From positions 110,615,741 to 110,679,740 of the forward strand of contig CM041465.1 in NCBI GenBank assembly GCA_023213395.1: a stretch of DNA of 64,000 nucleotides. The letters run 5' to 3'. Below are positions 25,266-36,555 of this stretch, piece by piece. Both the position numbers and the translations under genes were made by a program. Each line of letters opens with the position of its first letter. The stretch's first letter is position 1. This DNA is from Cycas panzhihuaensis (taxonomy: Eukaryota > Cycadophyta). The notes below the pieces were generated by a model. The model was given only the letters and a program-made list of their open reading frames with translations. It searched no databases and had not been told where the DNA came from.

Positions 25266-25832
25266 GTAGGATATGTACATAGGGTTTTGACAGGGGAAAG
25301 CATGGGCCTCCAGGGGGTCATATATAGGATCATATGATTGTACCCCACTGCAAGGACACCAGCTTCCCAGATGTATGATGTGACATGATTTTTGGATGTG
25401 TATATATATATATATATAGGGTAACGGGAACCCTATTTGGATATGAGATGCTGTGTATGATGTATCATGTGTGGATGACATGTATGGTTATTTTGTGTAT
25501 TGTAAATATTATGCTGTAGATATTTTTATGTTACGGATATTTTATTGTATGATGCACATGTTTCCTTCTATGTATGGCTACATGTCTAATAGGAGCGCAT
25601 ACACACGTCGTGAGTGGAATGACAGAGGGGTGTGAGGTTAGAGGATAGAGTGGCATACATGTCTATGAAAGAGCATAGCAAACTATGCGAAGGAAACGAC
25701 AGATAGGGAGAGGAGTGACGATGCTCCCAAGTGTCCTCCTGATTGGGGAATGCCCAAGCAAGACGACAAAAGTTCCCGAGAGGATATGGGAATGCGGATT
25801 CCGCGGAAGGAACCAGAAAGAGGAAGAAGGAT

Positions 25833-25889
25833 CCATCTTAAATTACCATTCTACCCACGGTTGGGAAGAACGGAGACAACTTAAGATGG
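25833..25889 (-). other. 57-nt hairpin after integrase, G2 copy
   Basis: On the minus strand the arms CCATCTTAAGTTG and TAATTTAAGATGG can pair with two G-T wobbles, with a second short stem GTTC/GAAT-like and an inner CCCA/TGGG. It lies about 50 bases after the integrase stop (25935-25937). The same 57-nt structure is at 52932-52988 in G1 and in each unit of the G3 array. Confidence 0.7.
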
Positions 25890-25934
25890 TAGTTTAGGCT
25901 CATTTCAGAGCAGGGTGAAGATATCGCCGAAAGA

Positions 25935-26119
25935 TCACACATAAAACTTCTTAAGGAATTTCCCATCAACGGCCTTCTCGAATTCAAGCCCTTCTAGGGT
26001 GGCTATCCTGTAGGCACCATTATCGAGGGATTCGATAGTGACGAAAGGACCAACCCATCGGGGTTTGAACTTGGTCAACCGGTCATGGAGATACTCGAGC
26101 TTGAGGACGTAGTCCCTAG
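25935..26119 (-). pseudogene. G2 integrase, C-terminal part
   Basis: Encodes the end of integrase: DYVLKLEYLHDRLTKFKP, the WVGPFV (GPY/F) module, IESLDNGAYRIATLEGLEF and the end GKFLKKFYV. It continues the frame lost at 36556, on the other side of G3. There is no chromodomain after the GPY/F module, which excludes a chromovirus. Confidence 0.88.
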
Positions 26120-26124
26120 GAAAT
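26120..26124. repeat. left target-site duplication of G3
   Basis: GAAAT; the right copy at 36551-36555 is GAAAC (one mismatch). It lies in the integrase of G2. Confidence 0.75.
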
Positions 26125-28633
26125 TGTTTCCCAGCTAGTGGGAATGGACTCGGGACGCATCGACACAAGTTTGTTCAGGTATATGTTTTCACTTTTCTTA
26201 CTTATAGTTGCTAAGGTAATTTGGAGTAATTTGATTGACATATGCACCGCCTGCGCATTTGCTTATTTGCTTGCTCATAATGCGTGTGCCTAACGGCACC
26301 CTTTGGCCTAGGGCGACTCGCAGCGGGGGCATCCATAGCGGATCGACACACCCGCATGGCGTCTGACCACTCACGATGTCTCCATGGTCTTTCGGGATGC
26401 TTTCGCCAGCTTGTTTATTCGTGTTACCACGTGCCACTGATGTTGCGAACCCTTCCTAAGCCCGATTTAACCCTTAGTTAGGGCTCTTTGCACCATTTTG
26501 AGTACTTGCCCACAGCTTGGGCATTCCCTCAGTTGTTCCCATTCATGATTAGCCTCTATTTTTGCCTCAAAACTGATTTTCTTTGCTTATTTTCTCTTTT
26601 TTTTAAATTTTGTCTGCTGACAAACTTAGCGATACCACAAAGTTTGCGGTACCGGTCGTCTGCATGTAAACTTAGTGATCCGCCAGTTTCTTGCATGACG
26701 AATCTTCAAAATTTAAAAAAGAAACCACGACGATGGTAGCGTTTTTAAATGGAAGCTGTCGCGTGGCTCACGAATCAGTTGGGCGCGAGGGGCCCCAACG
26801 TTCACTTCTATGCCCAAGGCATAAAAGCCTTTTTTTTCACTCATTTGCTTCATTCTAATATTCTTCACTTCATTTTTCAAGTTTTTCTAGAGCAACTTCT
26901 TCACAAAGAGACAAAGCAAAGAAAGCGATTGAACAAGAGAACTTCTTCTACGGTGATGGGGCAGAGGTGAAGTGGGCCATTACCAGCTGGAGTTGCAGGG
27001 CCATTGCTGCCCCTTACGGAGCTCCATTGCAAGCACCACTCCTCTCCACAAATACCCAAAGCTTCAAGAGGTTTTCTTCACCAAAAGACCACTTCAAAGA
27101 CCCATCTTCAAGCTCTCAACTTGCATGAGGCTCTACTCTTCTACTCTCATGCAAAGGACATTCAACACCATCTCTTAGACATTGCTTGGGCTGCTGCTCC
27201 AAGTAGCCAAGGTACATGCATGCATGCTCTCTCCCATTTAAGGTAGTTCTTGTCTTTCATTGGTGCTTTTTGCCCGTTTTTTTATTATTTTACTTGCAAG
27301 CTCTTCTCCTTCTTTTGTGTGTGCTTTCCTTGAAATTTCATTTGCCATTTGATGCAAGTAGCCTTGGTAGTTGTGGCTTGCTATAGGAAATTTGCCTTAG
27401 ATTGGGCCCATTTCTTCACATTTCTTTGAGACTCATCCTTACCCCTTTGCTTGCTCTTTCACCGTTTCTTAAGTTAAGCCTACAAAGGGTCTTGCGAGGA
27501 TTTGAGGGAGATAGGCGGGGTTAGTCCCCATTGCCGTCCTTCTCCCCAAGGGTTTAAATCCCTTGTCCTCTCTCCCTTTACTACCCGTGCTCTCTTGGGA
27601 AGCGAGGTTAGAAACCTAAGGGTCGGTTTGAACTCTCTTCTTGGCATAGGTAGCTTGTCACAACCTATCTCACCTTATTGCTCGCTAGTATTACCTTCCG
27701 AACCACGTGGAGACCTCTCGTGGGTGAGTTAGCCATCCCAAGGCTACACTCAGTCCCTAATAGCATGATTCGTGGTGAATGATAGCTTGCATGTTTCTTG
27801 TATGATTAGTTTCATTTTCGTTATATGTTGGTGCTTAACTACATTTTTCTAGCGTAGTTGATTTCATTTTCGGTATATACATATATATCTAAATCGATTT
27901 TGGTAGCCTCGCACCGGGGAGGAAGGCGTTTGTTGGGATTATTTGTAGGATTGCGTTGGAGGAAGCATTCGCGAGATCGACAGATTCTTGGGTCGGCCCC
28001 ATATGGTATTTCTTCTCCCTTTTGGTTGAGCTTTGCTTTCGTTCCTTCATTTCATTTAGTCCTTGCATGCTTTTGGGAGGTAAGTGCACCCCTTCGTTGT
28101 CTTTAATCGGCGTTGCATGCGGGAGGAGAAAGGGCGCAACGAGGAGGGACATCCGCGCTTGTTCGAGCAGGATCCGGTATTCTTCGCATGCCTTTCATAT
28201 TTTCTTTATGCTTTTACGCTTCTTTGCATTTCTTGTCATAGATAAAGGAACATAAAGGAAAGAAGAAAACAACCTTTTATTGTGCATTTGCTTTCGTATT
28301 ACTTTGCTACATTGCATAACATAGGAATAGAAGACTTGTTTGCGTTGTATCCTAGCCACATTTTACCGTATTCTTTACACTTTGGTTGGTTGCCCCTCGT
28401 TGCCTTCTCATTGCCTTGAGAAGTAGCGGCCAGTGACGATTCTTTTCCCTTCCGGCCATCAGAAGGGTAGGAAGGCCTCGCTTGCAGCTACACAGAAGCA
28501 ACCAGGGCACCTTGCGATCCGTACCACGCTCGGCAAGACGGGCGTCTGCGGTATGATCCTCGCTATTGCTTTGCTTAGCATATTGTTTTATGTCTTTCAC
28601 TTGGCGTTGGATCATTGCCCGGAGAGCATTTCA
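26125..28633 (+). repeat. G3 5' LTR (about 2.5 kb)
   Basis: Ends are TGTTTCCCAGCT and GAGAGCATTTCA. It matches 33992-36550 with many small indels, mainly in G/C-rich segments. A TATA box GCATAAAAGCC is at 26819-26829, followed by a T-rich transcribed start. An AACTTAGCGATACC half-palindrome lies upstream at 26633-26646. No coding region is recognised; frames such as 27004-27246 are conserved between the two LTRs only because the LTRs are copies. Confidence 0.88.
26819..26829 (+). promoter_or_regulatory. TATA box of G3 5' LTR
   Basis: GCATAAAAGCC sits just upstream of a pyrimidine-rich TTTTTTTTCACTC, a typical LTR core promoter. The same sequence is in the 3' LTR at about 34677-34687. Confidence 0.6.
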
Positions 28634-28656
28634 TTTGGCGGCCGTCTTGGGGGCCC
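28634..28656 (+). other. candidate primer-binding site of G3
   Basis: Immediately inside the LTR is TTTGGCGGCCGTCTTGGGGGCCC. TGG at 28636 would pair with the CCA end of a tRNA, and the spacing agrees with the GACCATACTGGGGAC site of G1 and G2. Confidence 0.55.
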
Positions 28657-28892
28657 GATGAGGGAGCTAGATCCGCTTCCCTTCGTGTTGGTGCTCTTGC
28701 CTTTAGGTAGTTTCGCATTACATGTTTTGAGTTGGGCAACCCCAACGCGTTTGCGATCTTTCCTTTCTTTTCCTTTTCGCTTTTCTAACGCTCGCGGAGG
28801 CGTTGCATGCGACGTTCTCGCGCAGCTTGCGGGGTTTCTGCCGTTGTTAGAAGACCAATCGTCGCGTTCATTCCATCGTCGAACCCCGATTC

Positions 28893-31026
28893 GTGATGGA
28901 AGGTTACCCGTCCGATTGGGCCTACCATGCCATGACTTGTGAACTCAAGAGTTCCCTTCGTCTGATCCGGAATCCACCCGTGAGGCGAGGATTCCATCTA
29001 TTACCGGATGACCATTTCCACTCAGAAGACTTTGAGCCTTGGCTCATGCGTGAAGATCCGGCCACTCGTGAGACCCGCCACCCCAGCTGGCGAGCCTTAC
29101 GAGGCGCCTGAGGATCCCTACTTCGAAGTCCCTTCGACCTCGTATGGCTATGAGGATACCCCTCCGCCGACGCCGGTCGAGGCGCTTAAGCAGTACTTTC
29201 GGCGGTTCGCCAACCGCCTCCTAGATGGTTTACTGAAATGCTACGCAACGTGGCGTCTTCCTCATCCATGCCCACGTCATCTACGACGATTGATGCTTCC
29301 GCTCACACAAGACACGCCCCATGCCGTGGTCTACCCGGCTCTAAGGCGAGTGTTGCGCCGCCTAGTCGTGGTCCCACTTCCTCGGGACCCGCGCGCGGCG
29401 CATCTTTCCCTCAACTCGGGGTTAGTATGCCTTGCTCAAACCAAACGCACGTGCCACCGCCGAACGTGGCGACGCTGCTCCCTAGAGGCCTCGAGGTCTC
29501 TACTAGCGCGCCGTCGCTAGCCATGTAGGACCCACCCTCACGCACGTCCGAACCCGGTTGGTGGTCCTTCTCTTTACGTGCCCCTGTGCTACACGTCACA
29601 ACCTTGGGGCGGGGCAAGGGAAACCATCTCCTGCATGGAGTGGACCCATTGCACCCATATGGGGTCGCGCCACTCACGGTGGCCCATATGGGCAAAACCC
29701 GGTCCCTCACCCTCTGCTTCCGACGCCCAGCGACTCCTGCTTTGCATCGACAAGGGAGCGCCTCCTTTCTAGAACATCTACCCGCACCCCTTCCCACAAG
29801 GGGTGTTTCAAGGAGGGATGGGACCGACACCCCATCCGCTCCTTCACGGGTTGTCGATCCTTTAGCCTGTGCAAGGGCACGTCCTTTCGTGGACTATAGG
29901 TCGACGCCCTTGTCTGTTGAGGCGTTGAGGACTAACTTGCCGCCTCATCCTCCTGAAGTCCCCAAATTTGACGGGGCCTTGTCGCAAGACCCAACCGAAC
30001 ATGTGCGCATCTTTTCCATGGCGTGCATCGACTATTGGGCCTACGACCATATCTTGATGAAGCTCTTCCTGCGGTCCTTGCAGGCGGCGCCTCAAGTGGT
30101 TCTACCGCCTTCCCCGCCCATTCGATTTCCTCATTCCGGCCTAGTGGACGAGTTCGTCAACTACTTTGACGTAGCCCGTCCATTCGAAAGCGGAATGAAG
30201 GCGCTTCTGTCGCTCAAACAAGGTTACGATGAGATGAATCGTGACTTTGTGCGACGTTTTCACGATCTTCTTCACTCCACCAAGGCCACATTGCCTGAGG
30301 AGTTGAAGAGGATCTTTGTCAATGCACTTCGCCTCAAGTGCATGTGGAAGTCCTCAAGATGGGGCAACCACGCAGTGACTTCGCGATTTCGAGGTGCTTG
30401 GCGTTGGAGGCCATTGAGATCCAGGCTGGACTCAAGAAACCTCCCAAGCCCTCGCAACGTCGCGAGGCGCCTCCTCCAGCGAAGGAGACCACACCTTCGC
30501 AGCCCGCTAGGTCCGCCCCTCATCCGACTGAGAGGACCCTAGATCCCCTTACTTCTGCCATTCGCTCATTTGAGCGCACGATGAAGGAGTTAAAACTCCA
30601 ACCTCCTTCGTCACCTACCTCCCATAGACACATCCAAGAAACTTCCGTGCGATGCCCCCCAAAGGGGGTAACACCCAGTCTTCTCAAGCAAGGAGGACCG
30701 ATCCTCCCCTTGAGAAGAGGTGGTGCTCCATCCACGGGGAATGTTTCCATGACGATTCGCATTGCCGGACACAACACCCACGCGACGCCCCGTCGCGCGA
30801 TCCGTCCCCTAGGCGGACATCGAGGCCTAACCTCGATCAGCCCATTCATAGAGACCCATTCCCCAAACATGGGGAACGTGGTCGTGATGTTCAACAAAGA
30901 GCGGTCGGACCTGGATAGATCTCCCGATCCTCGCCCTTCGCATGGTAGAGGGAAGGGTGTGCGAAGGTCACCTTCACCTTCGCGCTCCCCTGACCGCCGT
31001 GCTCCATCACCTTCGCGATTCCGCTG
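28893..31026 (+). pseudogene. G3 gag
   Basis: Capsid/nucleocapsid precursor. It starts MEGYPSDWAYH. The capsid part (about 29940-30330) has PPHPPEVPKFDGALSQDP, HVRIFSMACIDYWAYDHILMKLF and ESGMKALLSLKQGYDEMNRDFVRRFHDLLHSTKATLPEELKR. A local double frameshift turns the expected GDxLKWFY into other residues. A further frameshift follows ELKRIFVNALR. The zinc knuckle C-x2-H-x4-H-x4-C (CSIHGECFHDDSHC) is at 30724-30765. An Arg/Ser/Pro-rich tail follows (RSPSPSRSPDRRAPSPSR). This is the only element of the four with gag but no pol. Confidence 0.8.
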
Positions 31027-31660
31027 AGGGAAAGAAGGTTGTCCAATTGCTTGAGACCACCTGTTATATGCCTTAACTTGGGTCCCAAGTCGCTAAAGAG
31101 GTGTGGTGCCTCTTCATCCACATCTCACCTTGATCCTCCTCCCAAGCTATTCCTCAGGAGATTCCCCGGCTCCCAAGACTATTCTCGTCCGCCCGGTCGA
31201 TTCGACTTTAGAAGGGCGCTTACCCAACCCATGTGGAAGGGTAAACCCTTTTCTATTGTTGATGAGCTCTACACCGTCGCCGCGGGAATGTCCTTGATGG
31301 ACGTCTTGAGAAGCTGCCCTGAGCAACGTGCTCTTCTTCTTGAAGCTCTTGGCCAACAAGATGCTTCCATCCATGCGATAGGTGCTACCTCTCATGGGCC
31401 ACCTGTCATCTCATTTGATCCTAGAGATCTCCCATCTCCCGAAGCGGGAGAAGCTTTTGCATTACCCGTTCGTCATTACCATTGACACTCCTGATTGTAT
31501 CGTAAAGAGGACCATTGTAGATAATGGCTCCTCGGTTTATGCTCACAGTATGCTCAAGGAGGTAGGCATAGTAGGTGTTGAGTCTGTGGGTTGGAAATGG
31601 GAAGGGTATGATGGGAGTGAGAAGTGGGGTTTAGGGATCTCCCTTCCCTCACCTTAGAGG
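31027..31660 (+). pseudogene. G3 protease region
   Basis: Aspartic protease that would cut the gag polyprotein. It shows ELYTVAAGMSLMDVLRSCPEQRALLLEALG, VISFDPRDLPSPEAG, then after a stop and frameshift ITIDTPDC and IVDNGSSVYAHSMLKEVGI. The DNGS box is the active-site loop (D-T/S-G in most proteases; DNG is seen in G2). The YNLLLGCPWL-like C-terminal block found in G1 is not seen, so the protease is truncated. Confidence 0.75.
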
Positions 31661-32480
31661 GAAAACTTTACTGTCGAACTTCTTCTACTCCATCTCCATC
31701 TCCACTACAACCTCTTCTTCCCCCCACCATCCCTCCACCACATCCCACCAATCTCCTCCACACAATGGGGGGAAGTTAAATTTGTGGATGAAGGAGAAGT
31801 TAAAGTTGTCGCCCGTGAGCCTATCTTAGTCTCACACCTCCCATCCACCGCCAGTGTTTCGATGATGAAGATAGCGATCCTGAGGAGGTTACTCCTTCTG
31901 TGGGACCTTTGTTTCAGGAGATTGACCTTCATCAGTCGAGCCCTATGCCATGTCATGAGCCAAACCTAGTTAGGTTTTCCCCTATTGGCGTAGGTGGTTA
32001 CGGTTGCTTACCCGTCACGGGTGATTCTGATTCAGATAGCGAGGGTTATGGGCCCTCTCCTCGACGTGTCACCCTGGTTTCGCAAGCACCTAGGGGAATA
32101 TCTCGATCAGATATTCTCGCTCTTCCTCATTCTACATTGGCTCCTGAGCCGCCGGTCCTAAACCGGCCATTCATTTTACCTTCTCGGCCTCCCCGAGCGA
32201 TTTCACGTAGGCGCCCACGTCGACGAGCCACTCGTAGAGGCACTTCTTCTTCATGCTCTAGATCCTTACCTCAGACTAGAGCCACTCTTACTCGTATGCA
32301 ACCTTGCCATGCGATCCGTCGCGTGCCAGGTCCGTTGCACTCATCTGATTCCAACCATAGCAAGTTTACTAGTAGGCCTGGCCACATTAGGCCTACTCTT
32401 CGTCACCTATCTCCTACCCTGCGTGTGACTACCCCTACCTTTACGGGGTCTATGCACACCCCTTCCTCTCCTCTTACTCC
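31660..32480 (+). pseudogene. G3 linker remnant before the deleted RT
   Basis: Low-complexity Pro/Ser/Arg-rich open frame (31900-32493, 197 residues) with NLVRFSPIGVGGYGCLPVTGDSDSDSEG. This corresponds to NLMQFTPIGIRSYGYLTSFSDDESHNED in the protease-RT linker of G1. After it the coding sequence ends in a stop and the tandem array begins. No RT motif follows in any frame. Confidence 0.6.
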
Positions 32481-33240
32481 GAAACGAGCCTAAACTACCA
32501 TCTCAAATTGTTCTCATTCTTCCCAACCATGGGTGGAATGGCAATTTAAGATGGATCCTTGCTCTGAAACGAGCCTAAACTACCATCTCAAATTGTTCTC
32601 ATTCTTCCCAACCATGGGTTGAATGGCAATTTAAGATGGATTCTTGCTCCGAAACGAGCCTAAACTACCATTTTAAATTGTTCCCATTCCTCCCAACCAC
32701 GGGTGGAATGGCAATTTAAGATGGATTCTTGCTCTGAAACGAGCCTAAACTACCATCTCAAATTGTTCTCATTCTTCCCAACCATGGGTGGAATGGCAAT
32801 TTAAGATGGATCCTTGCTCCGAAACGAGCCTAAACTACCATCTCAAATTGTTCTCATTCTTCCCAACCATGGGTTGAATGGCAATTTAAGATGGATTCTT
32901 GCTCCGAAACGAGCCTAAACTACCATTTTAAATTGTTCCCATTCCTCCCAACCACGGGTGGAATGGCAATTTAAGATGGATTCTTGCTCCGAAACGAGCC
33001 TAAACTACCATTTTAAATTATTCCCATTCCTCCCAACCACGGGTGGAATGGCAATTTAAGATGGATCCTTGCTCCGAAACGAGCCTAAACTACCATTTTA
33101 GATTGTTTCCATTCCTCCCAACCGCGGGTTGAATGGCAATTTAAGATGGATTCACGCTCCGAAATGAGCTTAAACTACCATCTTAAATTATCCCCATTCT
33201 TCCCAGCCATGGGTGGAATGGCAATTTAAGGTGGATTCTC
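32481..33240 (+). repeat. tandem array, nine units of exactly 85 bp
   Basis: GAAACGAGCC recurs at 32481, 32566, 32651, 32736, 32821, 32906, 32991, 33076 and (as GAAATGAGCT) 33161, always 85 bases apart; the ninth unit is cut to 80. Each unit holds the 57-nt hairpin (arms CCATCTTAAATTG and CAATTTAAGATGG). Units 4-6 repeat the diagnostic variants of units 1-3, a 255-bp higher-order repeat. The unit is single-copy after the integrase in G1 and G2, so it was amplified in place in G3. Confidence 0.95.
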
Positions 33241-33539
33241 GTTTCTTCTTCGATTCCTCCTCATGGAACCTGTGTTCCCGTGCGCTCTTGGGAACCTTTG
33301 TCCTCCTACTTGGGCATTCCCCAACTGGGACGACGCTATGGAGTATCGTTACTCCTCCTTCCGTGCTTGTCGTTTCCTTCGCATATTCCGCTACGCTCCC
33401 CTGTGGACGTGCATGTCACTCTATTTCTAACCTCACACCTCTCGATTACCTCTGCTCACGGTGGTTGTGTGTGCTTCTGTTAGACATATGGCCATACACG
33501 GAAGGAAACGCATGCATCTACATATTTACAACATCTACA
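33241..33539 (+). other. G3 post-integrase remnant
   Basis: Matches the region that follows the hairpin in G1 (about 52995-53275): GGAACCT-GTGTTCCCGTGCGC, GGGCATTCCCCAACTGGGACGACGC and GGCCATACACGGAAGGAAACG. The antisense PMD gene that follows in G1 and G2 is absent. No gene is seen. Confidence 0.7.
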
Positions 33540-33640
33540 TATTCAGCATATCCCGAGGCACCTCAATGCTGAGGCCGACAGCCTTGTCCGCCTCATCCTT
33601 GAGCGTAGCCTCCCTCTTCTTGATGATCGCCCCTGAGACT
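33540..33640 (+). pseudogene. G3 aRNH tail
   Basis: Reads (H)IPRHLNAEADSLVRLILERSLPLLDD, the last third of the additional RNase H, including the final catalytic Asp (EADSL). The rest of the domain and all of the antisense gene are deleted. The join is near 33535-33548. Confidence 0.75.
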
Positions 33641-33991
33641 TGCCTGGCCAGCCCGTGCCCAAGTTTTCGGTTGTTATCAGTTAGCTGTACTTGTTTTACT
33701 TTGCTGGATGCCTCTCACTTCACGTTGCGCTTCGGCAACGGAGACGTCCCCTTTCACTTGCTTATTCCAGTTGCAGGTCGATGCCTAGACGACGCGTAGG
33801 CAGCCCCTACGTTGTCCTCGTCTCTGTCTCCCTCGTCCACGCGTTCCGCCACGACACTTGCCTATGCCCTTGGATCACGTGCTGCTCTTGATTGTTCTTA
33901 TATATATATATGCATGTGCTACTCATGTTTCTTGATTGTCGACATTCGCCATCACATTACGCCCGAAGCGGTGAGGCTCACGCCGAGGCGA

Positions 33992-36550
33992 TGTTTCGGC
34001 TAGTGGGAATGGACTCGGACGATCGACACAGGTTTGTTCAGGTATATGTTTTCACTTTTCTTACTTATAGTTGCTAAGGTAATTTGGAGTAATTTGATTG
34101 ACATATGCCTGCCTACACGCATTTGCTTGACTGCTTGCTCATAATGCATGTGCCTAACGGCACCCTTTAGCCTATGACGACTCACTGAAATGGGCATCCA
34201 TAAGCGGATGTGACACCCCGCATGGCGTACAGCCACTCACGATGTCTCCATGGTCTTTCGGGATGCTTTCGCCAGCTTGTTTATTTGTGTTACCACGTGC
34301 CACTGATGTTGCGAACCCTTCCTAAGCCCGGTTTAACCCTTAGTTAGGGCTCTTTGCACCATTTTGAGTACTTGCCCACAGCTTGGGCATTCCCTCAGTT
34401 GTTCCCATTCATGATTAGCCTCTATTTTTGCCTCAAAACCTGATTTTGCTGCTTATTTTTCTCTTTTTTTAAATTTCAGTCTGCATGACAAACTTAGCGG
34501 TACCACAAAGTTTGCAATGGTACCATGCGTCTGCAGAAACTTAGCATGCCAAGTTTGCCGCGGCACGACTGTTCAAAATTTAAAGAAACCACGACGATGG
34601 CTGGCCGCGTGAATCGCCACGTGGCTTCGACCAGTTGGAGGCGCGAGGGCCCCAACGTTCACTTGCTATGCCCAAGGCATAAAAGCCTTTTTTTTCACTC
34701 ATTTGCTTCATTCTAAGATTCTTCACTTCATTTTTCAAGTTTTTCTAGAGCAACTTCTTCACTTCATTTTTCAAGTTTTTCTAGAGCAACTTCTTCACAA
34801 AGAGACAAAGCAAAGAAACAGTGAACAAGAGAACTTCTTCTACAGCAGTGGGACAGAGGTGAAGTGGGCCATTACCAGCTGGAGTTGCAGGGCCATTGCT
34901 GCCCCTTACGGAGCTCCATTGCAAGCACCACTCCTCTCCACAAATACCCAAAGCTTCAAGAGGTTTTCTTCACCAAAAGACCACTTCAAAGACCCATCTT
35001 CAAGCTCTCAACTTGCATGAGGCTCTACTCTTCTACTCTCATGTAAAGGACATTCAACACCATCTCTTAGACATTGCTTGGGCTGCTGCTCCAAGTAGCC
35101 AAGGTACATGCATGCTCTCTCCCATTTAAGGTAGTTCTTGTCTTTCATTGGTGCTTTTTGTCCGTTTTTTATTATTTTACTTGCAAGCTCTTCTCCTTCT
35201 TTTGTGTGTGCTTTCCTTGAAATTTCATTTGCCATTTGATGCAAGTAGCCTTGGTAGTTGTGGCTTGCTATCTACCGCCTTTAGATTGGACCCATTTCTT
35301 CACATTTCTTTGAGACTCATCCTTACCCCCTTTGCTTTCTCTTTCACCGTTTCTTAAGTTAGCCGGTACAAAGGGTCTTGCACGAGGATTTGAGGGAGAT
35401 AGGCGGGGTTCCGTCCCCCATTGCCGTCCTTCTCCCCAAGGGTTCTGTCCCTTGTCCTCTCTCCCTTTACTACCCGCGCTCTCTTAGGAAACGAGGTTAA
35501 GGAAACCTAAGGGAGTCAGTTTGAACTCTCTTCTTGGCATAGGTAGCTTGTCACAACCTATCTCACCTTATTGCCTGCTAGTATTACCTTCCCGAACCCT
35601 GTGGAGACCTCTTGTGGGTGAGTTAGCCATCCCGAGGCTACACTCAGTCCCTAATAGCATGTTTCATGGTGTATGATAGCTTGCATGTTCATTTATTCCG
35701 CTTTCATTTTCATTATATGTTGGTGCTTAACTACATTTTTCTAGCGTAGTTGATTTCATTTTCAGTATATACATATATATCTGGTCTATTTTGGTAGCCT
35801 CTCTCCCGAGAGGAAGGCGTTTGTTGGGATTATTTGTAGGATTGCGTTGGAGGAAGCATTGCGCGAGATCGACTCGTTGCCGGTCGGCCCCCATATGGTA
35901 TTTCTTCTCATTTTTTGGTTGAGCTTTGCTTTCGTTCCCTTCATTTCATTTAGTCCTTGCATGCTTTTGGGGAGGTAAGTGCACCCCCTTCGTTGTCTTC
36001 GATCGACGTTGCATGCGCGGGAGGAGGAAAGGAGCGCAACCAAGGAGGGACATCCGCTTGGATTCGAACGCCGGATCCAGGTATTCTTCACATGCCTTTC
36101 ATATTTTCTTTATGCTTTTCTGCTTCTTTGCATTTACTGTCATAGATAAAGGAACATAAAGGAAAGAAGAAAACAACCTTTTATTGTGCATTTACTTTCT
36201 CAGACATTTTGCTACATTGCATAACATAGGAATAGAAGACTTGTTTGCGTTGTATCCCTAGCCGCATTTTACCGTATTCTTTACACTTTGGTTGGTTGCC
36301 CCCTCGTTGCCTTCTCATTGCCTTGAGAAGTAGCGACGCGCGAGGATTCTTTTCCCTTCCCGGCCATCCGAAGGGTAGGAAGGCCTCGCTTGCACGGCTA
36401 CCTGGAAGCAACCAGGCACCTTGCAGCCGTGCAGCGCTCTGGTGCATGGACGTCCTGCGAGGTATGATCCTCGCTATTTAGCCTGCTTAGCATATTATTT
36501 TATGTCCTTCCCGCTAGGCGTTGGATCATTGCCCCACGGAGAGCGTTTCA
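33992..36550 (+). repeat. G3 3' LTR (about 2.56 kb)
   Basis: Begins TGTTTCGGCTAGTGGG and ends GAGCGTTTCA. It carries a 46-base local duplication absent from the 5' LTR (CACTTCATTTTTCAAGTTTTTC twice, about 34725-34795). The preceding polypurine tract is eroded (GCCGAGGCGA against AAGGGGGCAG). The half-palindrome AACTTAGCGGTACC is at 34491-34504. Confidence 0.88.
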
Positions 36551-36555
36551 GAAAC
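36551..36555. repeat. right target-site duplication of G3
   Basis: GAAAC, paired with GAAAT at 26120-26124. Confidence 0.75.

Larger units (their letters stand above)
26125..36550 (+). mobile_element. G3, non-autonomous Gypsy element (10.4 kb)
   Basis: G3 begins TGTTTCCCAGCTAG and ends GAGCGTTTCA. LTRs are 26125-28633 and 33992-36550. The interior holds gag, protease and a linker, then a nine-unit tandem array where RT, RNase H and integrase should be, then 150 bases of post-integrase sequence and only the tail of aRNH. It must rely on enzymes made by relatives such as G1 or G2. CpG sites are far more frequent than in G0 or G1, in keeping with its being among the youngest layers. Confidence 0.88.

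Noticed and set aside
26972-27246. Open frames conserved between 26972-27246 and 34864-35129 that could suggest a small gene
   Set aside because: The two regions are the two LTRs of G3, so the identity is due to copying, and no frame is preserved in related LTRs.
29411-30897. Long antisense frames opposite G3 gag (29411-29830 and 30520-30897, minus)
   Set aside because: They mirror G/C-rich gag codons and are not kept open in G1 or G2.
32481-33240. Evenly spaced repeats that could suggest a CRISPR array
   Set aside because: The 85-bp units are contiguous with no unique spacers, lie in a plant retrotransposon, and derive from a single-copy segment of related elements.
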